In this document: positions 63,015-64,000 of the stretch, piece after piece
Layout: each line of letters opens with the position of its first letter
Position numbering within the stretch: the first letter of the stretch is position 1
Source of the DNA: Gemmobacter caeni
GTDB taxonomy: Bacteria; Pseudomonadota; Alphaproteobacteria; Rhodobacterales; Rhodobacteraceae
DNA: 64,000 nt
Direction of reading: 5' to 3'
NCBI RefSeq assembly: GCF_003054195.1
Contig: NZ_QBKP01000004.1
Location: forward strand, 231,350 to 295,349
The notes under the pieces: model-generated
Seen by the model: the letters and a program-made list of their open reading frames with translations, nothing else
Databases searched by the model: none
Told to the model about the DNA's origin: nothing
Position numbers and translations under genes: made by a program

Positions 63015-63043
63015 CCGTCACAAATCTGTCGCAAACCTGATTG
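63015..63043 (+). promoter_or_regulatory. Possible Pho box upstream of the EamA gene
   Basis: CCGTCAC-AAAT-CTGTCGC-AAAC-CTGATTG, three heptamers at exact 11-bp spacing, the first two close to the PhoB consensus CTGTCAT-AWAW-CTGTMAY. It ends 49 bases before the exporter start. A single locus, so chance is possible. Confidence 0.35.
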
Positions 63044-63092
63044 AAGCCACTTCCGCCCCGGCCTAAGCCAAGGCAGGGAAACGGAGGCAGGC

Positions 63093-63929
63093 GTGAGCAT
63101 TGGCGTTCTTCTGGCGGTTCTGGGCGCGGCCTTTCTGCATGCGCTGTGGAATGCGCTGATCAAGCTGGGCACCTCGAAGATCGGGGCCATGGTCATCCTG
63201 TCTGTGGCGGAAATCCCCATTGGGCTGGCCATCGCCCTGCCGCGCCCCGCCATCGCGGCGGAGGCCTGGCCCTGGGTGATCGGGGCTGCCTGCACGCATT
63301 TCTTCTACAAGACCTTTCTGACCCTGGCCTATGACCGGGGCGATCTGTCGCGCGTCTATCCTATCGCGCGTGGGGCGGCACCGATGATCGTGGCGCTGGT
63401 GGGGGCGGTGGCCTTGTCGGATCAGGTGACCGGCCCGCAGTATGCGGGCATCGCGCTCCTGGCGGGGGGAATTGGCCTGATGGCGCGGGGCGTCTTTACA
63501 GATGGCGAAAGCCGCCGGTTGCTGCCCTTCGCCTTTGGCTCTGCCATGGCGACGGCAACCTATACGCTGCTCGACGGGCTGGGTGCTCGGATTTCGGGCG
63601 ATGCGATCAGCTATGTCGCCTGGGTCTTCGTGGCAGACGGGCTGATCTTCACGTTGGGCAGCCTTGCGCTGCGCGGCACCGCCGTCCTGCCCCGTGCGCC
63701 CCGCGCCTGGGTGGTGGGCAGCTTTGCGTCGCTGGCTTCTTACGGGTCATATGCCATCTCGATCTGGGCCATGACGGTGGCGCCCATCGCCGTGGTGGCG
63801 GCCTTGCGCGAAACCTCGATCCTGTTTGCAGTGCTGATCGGATGGCTGGCCTTTGGCGAGCGGATGACCCGCGACAAGGCGATTGCCGCGCTGATGATCG
63901 TGGCCGGGGTGATCGTGACGCGGCTTTAG
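63093..63929 (+). CDS. EamA/DMT-family exporter
   Basis: A 278-residue protein with about ten predicted helices and two EamA repeats; ALWNALIKLG near residue 18 and LLAGGIGLMARG near 125 mark the first half, and the second half ends RETSILFAVLIGWLAFGERMTRDK. It lies after ogt and may be phosphate-regulated (see the possible Pho box). The start is GTG at 63093, preceded by GGAGG. Its stop overlaps the 3' end of a minus-strand frame. Confidence 0.88.
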   Translation: MSIGVLLAVLGAAFLHALWNALIKLGTSKIGAMVILSVAEIPIGLAIALPRPAIAAEAWPWVIGAACTHFFYKTFLTLAYDRGDLSRVYPIARGAAPMIVALVGAVALSDQVTGPQYAGIALLAGGIGLMARGVFTDGESRRLLPFAFGSAMATATYTLLDGLGARISGDAISYVAWVFVADGLIFTLGSLALRGTAVLPRAPRAWVVGSFASLASYGSYAISIWAMTVAPIAVVAALRETSILFAVLIGWLAFGERMTRDKAIAALMIVAGVIVTRL

Positions 63930-64000
63930 GAAATCCGGCGCGCGCCGCGTTCCGGGATGATCTGCTGCGCGATACCCGCGAAGGTCAGGTAAAGCGAGGT
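63926..64000 (-). CDS. C-terminal fragment of a gene running off the window
   Basis: On the minus strand an open frame ends at TAA (63926-63928) and continues beyond the window; its last residues read TSLYLTFAGIAQQIIPERG followed by ARRIS. It overlaps the end of the EamA gene by four bases, a normal convergent arrangement. Too little is visible to name it. Confidence 0.4.
   Translation of the reverse strand, partial: TSLYLTFAGIAQQIIPERGARRIS

Noticed and set aside
59393-64000. Duplicated tRNA-Glu 3' end as an attachment site
   Set aside because: No second copy of the last 15-20 bases of the tRNA was found downstream in the window, and no integrase gene is present.

Overview
The window is high-GC, densely packed chromosomal DNA. 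Gene content, GC-rich codon use and family-level features (ExoD, DUF1127, PstA/PstC with extended N-termini, a GlnK-AmtB pair, a ligase-associated-type Lhr helicase) point to an alphaproteobacterium, most likely Rhodobacteraceae. This placement is inferred from gene content; no marker phylogeny could be run. I see no prophage, insertion sequence, CRISPR array or replication origin.

Layout. 1-9631: mostly housekeeping on the + strand (drug/metabolite exporter, medium-chain reductase, PACE-type efflux protein, Slt transglycosylase on -, dapA, second exporter, smpB, small Gly-rich protein, sulfurtransferase, aminotransferase). 9645-15934: a repeat/terminator cluster, then glnK-amtB (-), a class A penicillin-binding protein (+), lrgA-lrgB (-) and a GFA-GNAT fusion gene (-). 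16112-22491: smc with a translationally coupled 118-aa partner, exoD, a MarR regulator, purD. 22500-25730: secreted small protein, PaaI-type thioesterase, Lhr-type DEXH helicase (all -). 25773-33945: a large inverted repeat, YmdB-type phosphoesterase, SLC13 transporter, YebC, an ArgP-like regulator next to an ACT-LysE pair, an EamA exporter and ugd. 34085-37663: a 1192-residue RTX-type calcium-binding protein with six modules of about 96 residues. 37718-42747: RND efflux pair and an alpha/beta hydrolase (-).

43231-49373 (-) is a complete pstSCAB-phoU-phoB operon preceded by a double Pho box and containing a pstS-pstC intercistronic hairpin; phoR is not present. 49757-55535 (+) is a tightly overlapping five-gene operon: BMP-type binding protein, double ABC ATPase, two permeases and a cytosine deaminase-like amidohydrolase, read as nucleoside/nucleobase uptake and salvage. 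55632-64000 holds an MFS transporter with somewhat different composition, pepT, an MltB-like transglycosylase, tRNA-Glu(TTC), DUF1127 and LysR genes divergent around a tandem 10-bp repeat, a P1-family peptidase, a LysE-type exporter, ogt and a fourth EamA exporter with a possible Pho box upstream.

The window looks mainly like ordinary core genome. The observations most worth a second look are the SMC-coupled small protein, the modular RTX protein beside ugd, the ACT-LysE overlap, the BMP-transporter/deaminase operon, the dispersed palindromes and several regulatory palindromes. I did not find a clearly new multi-gene system.
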